Source of the DNA: Larix sibirica
Taxonomy: Eukaryota > Streptophyta > Pinopsida > Pinales > Pinaceae
Length of the DNA stretch: 10,790 nt
Reading direction: 5' to 3'
Assembly: GCA_004151065.3 (NCBI GenBank)
Contig: NWUY0304884693.1
Coordinates: 1,267 to 12,056 of the forward strand
Both the position numbers and the translations under genes were made by a program. Of the stretch, positions 1-9,320 are shown piece by piece. Position 1 is the stretch's first letter. Each line of letters begins with the position of its first letter. Below the pieces are notes generated by a model. That model did not search any database, was not told the DNA's origin, and saw only the letters and a program-made list of their open reading frames with translations.

Positions 1-1120
1 ATTTAAGGCCCAATATTTAGGTCTCCTCCACTAATCATGGCTAAGGACCCAAGGCCACAAAACCTAGATCCATAATGTCATGGATACCCATACCAAGTCA
101 TGCATGCTTATTTGAGGCATTGTTCATGGCTCTAGATGCCTCAAATATTTATTTTGGGCTAAAGGCATGGCCTTCTTCATTGGAACATCTTTCCCAATGC
201 CATAAGACACATACATGCTATTCAAAACCACACAATGGCACCGGAATTTTTAATCATAATCCAATGATACCTTCAAGAGGCCATGTGTGCTTGGTAGAGT
301 CAACCTTCTTAGCCCTAGATCAATATAATATTACTTTAGGACCTAATGTTTGGGTATCCTCCTTTGAACATGCCCAAGATCTCAAGTCCCAAAGGATTGG
401 GTACATAGCACCATGGATACCCCTACAAATTAGTCATTTGTGGTGCTTTGAGGTTTTACTAATGGTTTTGGATGTATCAATGGTTTCTTTAGGGGAAAAG
501 GCATGGTACTCTTCATTAGAAATTCATTCCCAATTTCTCAACACATGTACATATTTCTCAAAAATGCCCAATGGAACTAGCATCCTCAATCATAAGCCAA
601 TGATACCCTTAGGAGGCCATGTATGGTTGGTTGATGAAACCTACTTATACCTAGATGGATATAAGATTCATTTAGGGATATATGTGCATGTATCCTCCAC
701 TCACCATGTCTAAGGCCACAAGTCCCCAACTTATATATATATAGTTCCATGGATACCCTTACGAAGTCATGCATATTCCTCGAGGCATTTTTCATGGATT
801 CATATGCCTCAATAGTTTATTTAAATTTAAATCCATCATCTTCTTCCTCTGAACATCATTCCCAAGGTTCTGAGACACTTATAGACTGCTTGAAACCACA
901 TAGTGGCACCAACATCCTTAATCATAGGCTAATGATATACCCTTAGGAGGCCATGTGTGGTCAGTGGAGGTAACCTTCTTAGTCATGTATGGCTAGAATA
1001 TTCCATTAGGGCCCAAGATTTAGGTTGCCTCCACTAACCATGTCTAAGGCCCCAAGACAATAAACCCTAGATACATAATGATGATAATACTCATAGGAAG
1101 TCATGTGTGCTTCTTTGGTT
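1..1120. repeat. Tandem array, ~333-bp unit with two related halves
   Basis: Successive units begin with CATGGATACCC at 79, 412 and 748, with a degraded fourth start near 1080, so the spacings are 333, 336 and about 332 bp. Bases 1-78 are the tail of an earlier unit: they match 1010-1078 (CTCCACTAA, AAGGCC, CCTAGATCCATAATG-like blocks), so the array continues to the left of the window. Each unit has an A half (from 79, 412, 748) and a B half (from about 261, 598, 930). The halves share a start of the type ATGGATACC/ATGATACC, then GGCCATGTGTG/GTCATGCATG, then CCTAGAT and GAACAT blocks, so the unit is an older duplication that was later amplified. Units look roughly two-thirds identical by eye, which suggests age. 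Similarity fades near 1110-1120. Two units read open on the plus strand (75-713), discussed as a finding. I recognise no protein family, so I call it a satellite-like repeat rather than a gene. Confidence 0.85.
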
Positions 1121-1283
1121 TTCCCTCAATTAGTAATTGCATATATTTTAAGGTGAGTATATCTTCCATTTTTTATCTCCATGTGGGGAAGTTTCCCCGA
1201 CTAATATTTTCAATGTTTATCATTGAATCCATTACAATTACCTATAAATGGACCCTGCACACATTGAATCTCCAAGACATTTT
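1121..1283. other. Non-repeat sequence between array and primer site
   Basis: After the fourth repeat start decays, this stretch shows no clear similarity to the units. It contains a small inverted repeat, GGGGAA and TTCCCC around a 2-base loop (about 1185-1198). If the minus-strand LTR reading is right, this would be the leader just downstream of the primer binding site. No coding signal is visible. Confidence 0.4.
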
Positions 1284-1295
1284 GCTCCGATACCA
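1284..1295 (-). promoter_or_regulatory. Minus-strand tRNA-Met-type primer binding site
   Basis: Read on the minus strand the bases are TGGTATCGGAGC, one mismatch from TGGTATCAGAGC, the complement of the 3' end of plant initiator Met tRNA and the commonest primer site of plant LTR retrotransposons. It stands one base away from a TG dinucleotide at 1297-1298 that would be the LTR edge, which is the expected geometry. Its orientation puts the LTR to the right and the element interior, including the tandem array, to the left. Confidence 0.6.
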
Positions 1296-1296
1296 T

Positions 1297-1878
1297 TGTT
1301 ATGATTAAAAGCACACATAATAAACATAATCATTAAATGAAGCACACACACATGACAACGAACGTTTATCCTAGAAACCCAATATTGGGCAGACCATCAA
1401 TACTAGATCTATTGATATCCATGTCGAGCTAAATATATGCTTATTAATTGACATTAAATTATTAAACAGAGTAATTTTAAACTTAGAGGTGCAAGCACAA
1501 GAAATGCAAGATCAAAACTTCTAATCTAGCCCAACCGAACACTAATGTTGGAAAGCACACTTCAAAATGCAATAAAATACTGAGGTAAACTAACACCACA
1601 TGCTTAGCTTAGCATTGGACCGCAAGACCATGTCTCCCGCGTTAAATCCCAATCTTCAATGGCTTATTCTTGTAGCAGTTGACTAGACCATAAATAACTA
1701 AATCCAAGCAAATGAATGTAAAAACAACCAAAACAATGCAAACTATATTAAAAACGTAAATAAGACATTCAAACTCACTCCTAAACTCTAGCTCGCAACT
1801 AAATACTCCTATGCTCACATTCCACCCTTCAAATACATTCACCAACAAAAACACCGTAACATCATAATCATTATAACA
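1297..1878 (-). mobile_element. Probable LTR of a minus-strand retrotransposon
   Basis: Read on the plus strand this stretch starts TGTTATGATT next to the primer site and could end ATTATAACA at 1878, giving a 6-bp TGTTAT/ATAACA inverted terminus and about 582 bp. The primer-proximal edge is well placed; the far edge is a guess, because the second LTR lies outside the window and no target duplication can be tested. The open frame of 93 codons on the minus strand here (1642-1923) is AT-rich and resembles no known protein, so I do not call it a gene. Copia or gypsy membership cannot be told from an LTR alone. Confidence 0.45.
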
Positions 1879-1918
1879 ATATGATAAATCTATATTACAT
1901 GTATCAACATAAAAACAT

Positions 1919-1986
1919 AACATTAATTAACATATATTAAATATATAAAAAACATAATGTGAACATTTAACATTAATTAACATATA
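1919..1986. repeat. 18-bp direct repeat, 50-bp period
   Basis: AACATTAATTAACATATA occurs at 1919-1936 and again at 1969-1986. The sequence between is AT-only or nearly so. It may be replication slippage in AT-rich DNA just outside the putative LTR. Confidence 0.7.
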
Positions 1987-3358
1987 ATAAATCAACTTTA
2001 AAATGTAACACAGTTTTGAAATAAGAAAATGTTGTCTTTTTTTTTTGTTCTTCTTTTGGACATAGGGATCCAAAACATCATAAAGTGAATAAATCGCCAT
2101 TGCATGTAGGAAAATGATCCATATTCTTATTTAGAGCATTAAGCAAATAGATTATAAGAGAAGTTTCCTTTCGAGGGCATTGAAATGAAGTTTTGAACAA
2201 TCACTTTTAGTCATAGTAGGTGTTTTTTCAATGACTAGTTACTTTAGTTTTATATGTTTTATAACTAGCATAGATCCATCTTAACTCAGGATCTACTAAG
2301 TGCTAAAAGATATCAAATCCATTGAGGTGTAAACTTTTCCTCAAGATTAATACTATAAAAGAAGTTTACACATAAAGAAATTTGATCCTTCTCCGCACTT
2401 TGTAAACTCAAAGTTAAGATGGATCTATATATGTTGATAATTTTAAGTTTTTCATAATTAATTTTAATATAAAAATAGATTAAATACTTGTAAATATCAA
2501 TACTACATTCAAATTGTAGATTATTCAATAACCTATGGTATCTCTTATTTCAACATTGATTCCAACCAAAATATCTTCCTCCATATATTTGTGAGCTGTT
2601 GAAAATGGGATTTCTTGATGGGTTTAGAATAAACTGGTGAGATATCAAGCATAAAATCATACACTCCCATTTATACTTAAAGAGTAGTGATGTCGAATTT
2701 CAGAGCCGGTGCAACCGAATTTATAACCGTACACATATCCTCACTTCTCAATATATAATTTATAACCTGTTGGTGATTAATTGTCTTCAAGAGCATAAAA
2801 TTCTTTTTTGTAAGCAGTAAATATTAATAACTGTAAACTAATGAATCTGTTCATTATAAAAAAAAATCAAGATTGATCTTAGATGTATATTTGTTTACGT
2901 TTATTGTTTTCAAAGGATTACTGGTTTCAAAGGGAATATGCTTTAAAGGTGCAGTGAAATTATTTTTTGGATGAGTTGAACCAAGCAAACAATTTAGTCT
3001 AACCAAATGTTGATATGTGTTCATGACAACCTGTACCATATGGGAACAATCAGGTTCCTCTCTCTTGACACAGAAGAATCTTAATCAAGCACGTTATCAG
3101 GTATCGACATCACTGTGTTCTTTCGACCAGGAAATGACTCCAACAAATTTTGTATGTGTGCATTATAATTTTTATATCCACAAATTTTTTGCCTTGTGCC
3201 TTGTGTATTGGTCTTTACCATTGAATATTGGAACTGAACATGATAGACCCAACTATATATATTATAATTGTTTTTTTTAGAGATGACATGTACCACATTA
3301 GTGTGACAAACATGACCCATCTCATTTGCTTGAGATGTATAAAGTGCCTCTTCTGCAC
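1987..3358. other. Gene-free AT-rich stretch
   Basis: Apart from the foldback at 2270-2428 and a T10 run near 2037-2046, no feature could be supported here. Short open frames exist on both strands (for example minus 2854-3039 and plus 3017-3280), but they overlap each other and match no family I know. The piece around 3000-3160 is a little less AT-rich than its surroundings and could be a relic of coding sequence, but I cannot identify it. Confidence 0.5.
2270..2428. repeat. 159-bp foldback (long imperfect hairpin)
   Basis: Bases 2270-2286 (ATAGATCCATCTTAACT) are the exact reverse complement of 2412-2428. Complementarity continues inward with mismatches and small bulges: AAGTGC near 2299 pairs with GCACTT near 2395, ATCAAAT near 2313 with ATTTGAT near 2380, and TGTAAACTTTT at 2328-2338 with AAAAGAAGTTTACA at 2357-2370. 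The arms are about 70 bases each and the loop is about 18 bases. A short MITE, a degenerate inverted duplication, or a microRNA-like precursor could all give this. The ends do not match Stowaway or Tourist termini that I know, and no clear target duplication is seen. Confidence 0.75.
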
Positions 3359-3667
3359 AAAGAAATCATTACTTTCTTATATGATAGAAAATCTTGTATT
3401 TCTCTAAATGAATCAAGGATACACTTTCAAATTATTAGCTCAACATCTTTTCATAAATGGTGACACTTCTTAAAAGTGTAATCAAAATAATTTCCCAACT
3501 TGATGCAAAAAGAAATCATTACTTTCTCAAATAATAGAAAATCTTGTATTTCTCTAAATGAATCAAGGATACACTTTCAAATTATTAGCTAAACATCTTT
3601 CCATAAATGGTGACACTTCTTAAAAGTGTAATCAAAATAGTTTAATAGTTTCCCAACTTTATGCAAA
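3359..3667. repeat. Tandem duplication, ~150-bp unit, two copies
   Basis: AAAGAAATCATTACTTTCT starts at 3359 and again at 3509. The copies (3359-3508 and 3509-3667) align along their whole length with roughly seven substitutions and one 9-base insertion (GTTTAATAG-like) in the second. Each copy carries the small hairpin ACACTT/AAGTGT and ends in TTTCCCAACTT followed by ATGCAAA. High identity compared with the array at 1-1120 implies a fairly recent event. No coding content was recognised. Confidence 0.9.
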
Positions 3668-3778
3668 CATATTTCTAATTACTAACTATCATCTTATGAA
3701 GATCCATCTCTCTACTATTGATCCTTCGAAGTTCTCAAGGGGAATTGATATGTTTTTGTTGCCACTATTTAACTAAGC

Positions 3779-3840
3779 TAAAGCCCATCTATACTCATTG
3801 TTTCTTAGTTAAAGCCTATCTATACTCATTGTTCCCAAGA
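3779..3840. repeat. 31-bp tandem pair
   Basis: TAAAGCCCATCTATACTCAT begins at 3779 and TAAAGCCTATCTATACTCAT at 3810, a 31-base period with few differences. It is a simple two-copy tandem repeat in otherwise featureless DNA. Confidence 0.85.
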
Positions 3841-4101
3841 ACCAAGTTTCGGTATTTCATTACATGAATTTTTTTTATGGATGCTTATATCGAAGCCAAT
3901 TTTTCAATTGTGGGGATTGTTCTTTACTTGCATAGTGTTTGGGATAGTGTAAGAATATTTATTAATTATTTTGTGGCATTAGTTACTTATTCTTATATCT
4001 TCATTATGAATGGTTGTTTATTTAAATTGGATATAAGACTATAATTACCACTAAATCATAGGCTATCCTTGTTTTATGTGTAGTTATTTTTATCTTTTTA
4101 G
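3841..4101. other. Gene-free AT-rich stretch
   Basis: Nothing coding or structured stands out in these bases, which are AT-rich with several T runs. Confidence 0.5.
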
Positions 4102-4393
4102 TAAGGGTGAAAACGCGAAGTTGGGAAACACATTTTGGAATGTGTTGTTTAAAAAACTCAATTAATAGTTTTATTCAGTTAGAACTATTTATTTAAAAAA
4201 AATACTCTCATTTGAGAGTTTAAAACTCTCGGCGAAGACATTTTCTGATACTACAATTTCTAGTAAAATGTTTTTAAAACTTTCTTGCATTTTTCTGGAA
4301 GCTGCAACTTCGGAGAGGCCAACCCTTGCAAATTTTAAATATTATTTGTCGAACCTAGTACCAATGGATTCATCTATGAATCTAGTTTGTAAT

Positions 4394-4547
4394 TATATAA
4401 GAATTGCTTATTTTCATCAATAATTTCTATTTATTAATAATTTTATTCTAAACTCTATCACTTCAAAATTTTAATATTCTAAAAATGGCTGCAGAAAAAA
4501 TCACAGTGCACTTCCTCTCCATGACATACTCACAAAGATACTTTTAG
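4394..4547 (+). promoter_or_regulatory. Promoter-like TATA with short ORF downstream
   Basis: TATATAAG at 4394-4401 is a good TATA-box candidate. About 84 bases downstream is an ATG in a favourable context (AAAAATGGCT, ATG at 4485) that opens a 20-residue frame starting MAAEKITVHF and stopping at 4547. The layout resembles the promoter and leader of an LTR element followed by the start of gag, but no primer site was found between them, so this may be chance in AT-rich DNA. Confidence 0.2.
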
Positions 4548-4918
4548 TTTTATTAGTGATGATGACATCAAACTCCAAATTGATGGATCAAAAAATGTGT
4601 TGAAACATCACCATTTTATGTCTTACTCTATTTCATTAAGTAATAAAAAATAGTGGTTAAATTTAACAATTCCCCAACAATAGTTCATGCACTAGTACAA
4701 TCTTTGTCGATTGTGACAATATATCTTTTCCCCCAAAATGAATAGCCATTTCTAAGAAACATAACGGATTAGTAAGTCACCCATTATCCTGATGTAAAAT
4801 TTTAAATTATATGCATTTAGTAAACACCAAATTTATCCCATCATATGCCCATAATATTTTTTACAAAAAATATGAGTATGGAGTTAACACAATTATGTAT
4901 GAATCTATTTTTTACATC

Positions 4919-5014
4919 AAAGTGAAATCCTTAAAGAAAAAATGAGTTTAAAGGGGTTGAAGTTTTTAAAAGTGAAATCCTTAAAGAAAAAATGAGTTTA
5001 GAGGGGTTGAAGTT
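4919..5014. repeat. 50-bp tandem pair
   Basis: AAGTGAAATCCTTAAAGAAA recurs exactly 50 bases later (blocks at 4921 and 4971). The repeated block through AGGGGTTGAAGTT differs at only one base (A at 4951, G at 5001). It lies near the right end of the putative TIR element. Confidence 0.9.
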
Positions 5015-5096
5015 GAAAAAGAAGTAAAATTTTACAATTTTCCTCATAAAAATAAAAAACAAAAAGTGTTTCCCAACTGCATGTTTTCAACCCCAA

Positions 5097-5694
5097 TATT
5101 CTAATAAATTGTTTTTTTATATAATGGAAATAATGTATGTGGTTTCATATATAAGTTTCCATTCTTGTAAGATCTTAACCAAGTGATTAGATTACAACTA
5201 GAATACAATAACTTTTGGGAAATTTTAACTTGATGAGAATATATAATGTTGAGAAAATGAAATTTTCTAGTTTAAACATGCTAGGTAACTTTTCCTTCCT
5301 CTGGGATTTCTAAAATTGCCAAAAGGCCTCTCGGAATAGTATATTTTGGTCTAATTCTACATCTCCACTTTAAATCCCTTGAAAATTGACCAATTGATCC
5401 ACTAGATTTCTCCATCTCTAGTCATAGACTTCACTATTCAAATTTAATCATCAATAGGTCCCATGTCAATGAGCACGGTCTGGATCTTCAAAAATCACTA
5501 CTTATCCATTTCTAGAAATATGGAGGTAAACATGCTAACACTCTTCTCTCGAATAGTTGTAGTGCTCCTCATTGTGGTCTTACCTCTAAAATTTCATCAA
5601 ATTCCACTTTAATATGCTCATTTTATGGATAAAATAAGAAAATGGATCCATATGTTTTTTAATAATTCCATTTGTTGAAGTGGCATGATATTGA
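5097..5694. other. Gene-free stretch before the gypsy LTR
   Basis: No open frame, repeat or structured element could be supported. The five bases just before the LTR, ATTGA at 5690-5694, would be the target-site duplication of the downstream element if its far end were available. Confidence 0.5.
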
Positions 5695-6949
5695 TGTAAC
5701 ACCCGGTTTTCAAACCCATGATGTGATTATGTATGTAATGATGTAGAGGCTAGATGTCGGACTTATATGGTCTAGGGGACCATGACAATTGTAAATGATG
5801 TACAATATAATTAATATAAAAATGCCTAAGAACTACAAGTGAAGAGTGAAGAAGAGATGGAGGGCTATGATTTCACAAGTGGGGGAATTGAGAGGGGGCT
5901 AAGCGGTGATGACCCTAGTTGACATTAGATTATGTCCCTATCCTTCATTATCCTTTTTAACCCAAAGTCCCTTAACCATGGTTATGAGCGTCACTTTAAT
6001 TAATCATGGGTTTAATTATATTAATATGGGATGAAGAGGGAAAATGCGGCCTCTTATGTGGAAGCCACATGTCAAGATAAATCCATGAAAATATAATGTT
6101 AGAAACTCACTCATCCCTCATTCATTCACTATGTCATTCACTCCAAGAACCTATTTGAGCTCTAACTAGTATATTGCAGAGGAACCTGTGTTTCATACTA
6201 TCTAATGCCAATTACCTTGGGAAGGTGGTGCTAATGGGTGCAATACTCATGTGAGAGAAACCTATCATGTAACAACTTCCATGGAGTCCTCACATGGAAA
6301 ATATTTGGATGTCCTATGATAGAGCACTCGAAGGGAATGGGGACAACCTAAGGGACTGCATGCAAAGAAGGGGGTATCATTCCTTGTGTTGTGGAAGCTG
6401 ATGGGGTATGAATGTTGGTGGATTTGGATAGTTATGGAGGGGGTTTTAGCACCAGAGGGTTGTATGTGTTGTAGGCGGTAAAATATTTTAGGCTTCACTT
6501 CTTATGGACTAACACCCTCATCTTGGGGTTGGCATCTATCAAAGAAAGAGAAAGGATAACAGAATGCATATGCCTTGGAAGAATGTCCTTCACTTGCAGT
6601 TGGTTGGAGGAAATTTTCCTTTAAAAGATAAGCTTCTAAATTGTGTATGAATGCCATGGATTATATTTTTGTTTTGTGTTTGTTTAAATTATTGTTTATG
6701 GAAATATATATTTGCATGAATTTACTAAGAATGGAATGCATGCATTCATGGTATAAAATCTTGCATAATTTAGAATGGGTAAATTTGGTTATTGGACTAT
6801 TATATTTACATTTACTTCTACTATTAAAATTAACGGTATAGAAAGTCCATGGAATGGAAATTTGGAATTGGTATCGAGGACATATTTATATGTGGATTTG
6901 GGTACCCTATGGTCTCCATAATGGAAAAGAGGTTGTTGGGTATGTGACA
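5695..6949 (+). repeat. 5' LTR of the gypsy element
   Basis: It starts TGTAACACCCGG at 5695, a start shared by many plant gypsy LTRs, and ends TGTGACA at 6943-6949, directly before the primer site. The termini form a 6-of-7 inverted match (TGTAACA against TGTCACA on the other strand) and the length is 1255 bp, normal for the group. ATATAATG near 6092 followed by a TCATTCA-rich tract (6118-6145) may be the promoter region, but this is weak. Short open frames inside (minus 6265-6498, plus 6641-6841) are considered chance. The 3' LTR lies beyond the window, so LTR-LTR divergence dating is not possible here. Confidence 0.75.
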
Positions 6950-6952
6950 GAG

Positions 6953-6964
6953 TGGCATCAGAGC
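6953..6964 (+). promoter_or_regulatory. tRNA-Met-type primer binding site
   Basis: TGGCATCAGAGC differs at one base from TGGTATCAGAGC, the complement of the initiator Met tRNA 3' end. It lies three bases after the LTR end, as expected for minus-strand DNA priming, and fixes the element's orientation as plus, in agreement with the RT reading downstream. Confidence 0.8.
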
Positions 6965-8020
6965 TATAGGTTGAAGCTCTAGGAATATATGGGTCAAAAA
7001 TTATATGCACGGGAATAAGTTATAGGTTGCATATGAACTGTTTGACAAAATGACTCCATGAAAAATTTGGCAAAAAACTATGTTGATCCATCTAGATGTT
7101 TAATTCAATGATCTAATTAAAAGAATGAATGGTTCTAATTTGAATGGTTGGGTCAAATGCAAAAAGCAGTTGGAGTGACATTTTGGATTCAACTTCAGAG
7201 TTGGTACTATGAAATATTAGGTGAAAATATAGTTTTCAAGCAAACTCTTTGAAAAATACCAGTTCTTATAATGGACAGAAAATTACTACCATGGGGAATG
7301 CTATGTGTAAATGTCATTTCATCTACCTCTTAAAAAATTAAATAATTATGGAAAATGGAAACTTGGGGAAAATTCGATGTGGGCCCATATAATCCATGTG
7401 GATAGTGGGTATGACATGGAGGAACCATGTGGATGGAATGTGCAGATGGTAGCGCCAACAAGGGTCATATGGTGCACAGTTGGCGGTTATGAGGTGGATT
7501 CGACAAGTTGATTGGTCACAGATTGGATGGTGGATATTGCGAGAGATCAGTGGTATATATTCATTACAGGTTATTGATGTGCAAAACTATTATTTATTCC
7601 TTACCGGCCCTCAATGATAAAACCATCTTTACACATGGTAGCTCCAGAGGCATTGCATCTCCAAAGGGTGTTTTGGGAAACTTCTTTTTTGTCGATTCGA
7701 CACCACTCATAGATTACATGGTTGGGGTCAAGGTGATCTACAACCTAGATTCATTGTGGTTCATCAATATGCTCCACATTTAATGTTTCCTTTTCGAGCA
7801 ACAAGGACAAAATACTTTTACATGTATGATCCCAAAGTCATTGTGGTTCGAAGGGGAGGTTCTGGAATACCACTTTCTTATTTTCCTGAAACCATTTAGG
7901 TCCAAAGGGTTGTAATTCTAAGAGTGACATAGGGTGATGCCATAAAGGGGTCCACTAGACAAAGTAAGGTGATACATAGGATTTCATAGGCACACCAAGA
8001 GATGGAATGTAGGAATCAAC

Positions 8021-8108
8021 TACCACATCAGTAGACATGTGTCATGCCACATCAACACCCTACCATTTCATCATCATGCCATGTTAGCAATTAAGAAAGG
8101 TATAAAAG
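8021..8108 (+). promoter_or_regulatory. Promoter-like block: CCACATCA repeats and TATAAAAG
   Basis: CCACATCA occurs at 8023-8030 and 8047-8054, separated by ACATGTGTCATG, and a consensus TATA box TATAAAAG lies at 8101-8108. This is the arrangement of a plant promoter or an LTR U3 region rather than of gag coding sequence. It may belong to the leader of the gypsy element or to a buried second LTR. Activity is unproven. Confidence 0.3.
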
Positions 8109-8732
8109 AAGTCTAGAGCCAAAAAATTGTTTTTTATATAACATGATAATAATAACTTAGAATTGTTTTAAATTTTGATCTTTTGTCCATGGTGAAGAGG
8201 AATAAATATTAATATAGAGATCCATGGGCTTGTTCTGCTCCAGTATTCTTGAAAAGGGGAAATAGTGGTTTTTAAAGACCAACAACCAACTACTTGATAA
8301 GGGCCCTATTGGGTATGAAATCTTTATGGTGCGGTCCTTAACTAGGAATGAAGATAAATTAGGTGGAATTTGGACAAATTCCTAGAGCATTGCAAAAAAG
8401 GTGCAAACAATAACCAAAATACGTTATTCGGGAATGCGATCTTGCGATTTTGGAAAACTTTGAGGTAAAAATGACCCAAGATATCAAAATAAGAAAACTT
8501 TATGAACTCAACATTTTACCTAATCATTGATATGAACAAATTTTGTTAGATGGAATTTTTCTAGAAATGCTTAGTTTATGAGATAATAGTTTTTGCTAAA
8601 AATTTTGCTTGGAGGAAGTGCAAAAGTTAAAAATTGACAATTCCAAAATTTTATAGAAAATGAATGGAACATGGGATATGGGATCTGAAGATCTCTAAGT
8701 ACTAGTAATCATATGGTCTACCAGTTTCATAA

Positions 8733-8753
8733 AATAATAATAATAATAATAAT
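8733..8753. repeat. (AAT)7 microsatellite
   Basis: Seven perfect AAT units occur in a row. It is a simple sequence repeat in the degraded gag/leader region, with no further role visible. Confidence 0.95.
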
Positions 8754-9320
8754 CCAATTCTTTCCATATTTTCTTGTACATGTATCATAAGTTGGTCTCC
8801 AATATTAGGTGCAGCTCCAAGAACAATGCAAAATTGGACAAACTTGAAAAAAATGGAGAGGTGCAAATTTCATCACTGAACTAAAAAATGAGGATGGGTA
8901 TTCATTGGAAATAGTAGCGGTGGGAGAATAAATAAGATAAATCATATCAAAAAGAAGTATTTTAGATATTTTTATAAATTGGACAAAAAAGGGACCTATA
9001 GACTTATTTGACAAAATTGTAAAATGGGTAGTTTCCATAATCTTTGCATATATATATATTTGAATTCTAGAAATAAAGTCTATCTAAAAAAATAATTTAT
9101 ATGGGCACATTACAGATACAATATTACACATGTATAATTGTATATCAAAGTTCTAAAATAGTCATGAAAAGGAAAATTGAAGAAGGGGAAATTCCATATA
9201 ACCGTGAAGAATAAGTCTGAGGTCTAAATATTTGTGTGGGTGATAGGGGAACAAAATTTAATGGACATAGATTCAACATTGAAATGATGGAGATGGTATA
9301 GACAATGAAGAGGTCGATCA

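Larger units (their letters stand above)
4102..5096. mobile_element. Possible non-autonomous TIR element (hAT-like ends)
   Basis: The left end TAAGGGTGAAAAC (from 4102) followed by AGTTGGGAAACAC (4119-4131) is matched in inverted orientation at the right end, where the minus strand reads TTGGGGTTGAAAAC (from 5096), then AGTTGGGAAACAC. About 30 bases match with a few substitutions and one indel. The left end starts T-A-A-G-G and resembles hAT ends, which often begin C/TAGGG(A/G)TG. The 995-bp length suits a non-autonomous element, and the interior has no transposase. A subterminal tandem repeat lies at 4919-5014. Against the call: the flanks CTTTTTAG and TATTCTAA do not form a convincing 8-bp target duplication, and the right end departs from the hAT pattern. 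Confidence 0.4.
6965..9300 (+). other. Leader and degraded gag region, no domain recognised
   Basis: This 2.3-kb stretch should hold the leader and most of gag, but no capsid motif can be read with confidence in any frame. Open frames at 7311-7511 and 7508-7783 (66 and 91 codons) resemble nothing I know, and their frames do not join into a longer one. The region contains CCACATCA repeats and a TATAAAAG at 8021-8108 and an AAT microsatellite at 8733-8753. It may include a second, older insertion. Without a homologous intact copy the gag start cannot be set. Confidence 0.5.

Noticed and set aside
1642-1923. 93-codon minus-strand open frame with a hydrophobic stretch
   Set aside because: AT-rich composition readily gives such residues on this strand, it resembles no family, and it lies in the probable LTR.
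2313-2528. 71-codon minus-strand open frame
   Set aside because: It runs across one arm of the foldback and has the low-complexity composition of AT-rich noncoding DNA.
3017-3280. Plus-strand open frame with a donor-like CAG/GTATCG near 3101 and a T-rich acceptor-like TAG near 3279
   Set aside because: It overlaps open frames on the other strand, has no recognisable protein similarity, and single splice-like sites are common by chance in AT-rich DNA.
7311-7783. Two adjacent open frames that might be gag
   Set aside because: No capsid motif, different frames, and no similarity to known gag proteins that I can see.
9048-9058. Short TATATATATAT run as a promoter
   Set aside because: Simple AT repeat with no other promoter feature; a similar run is at 733-743 in the repeat array.
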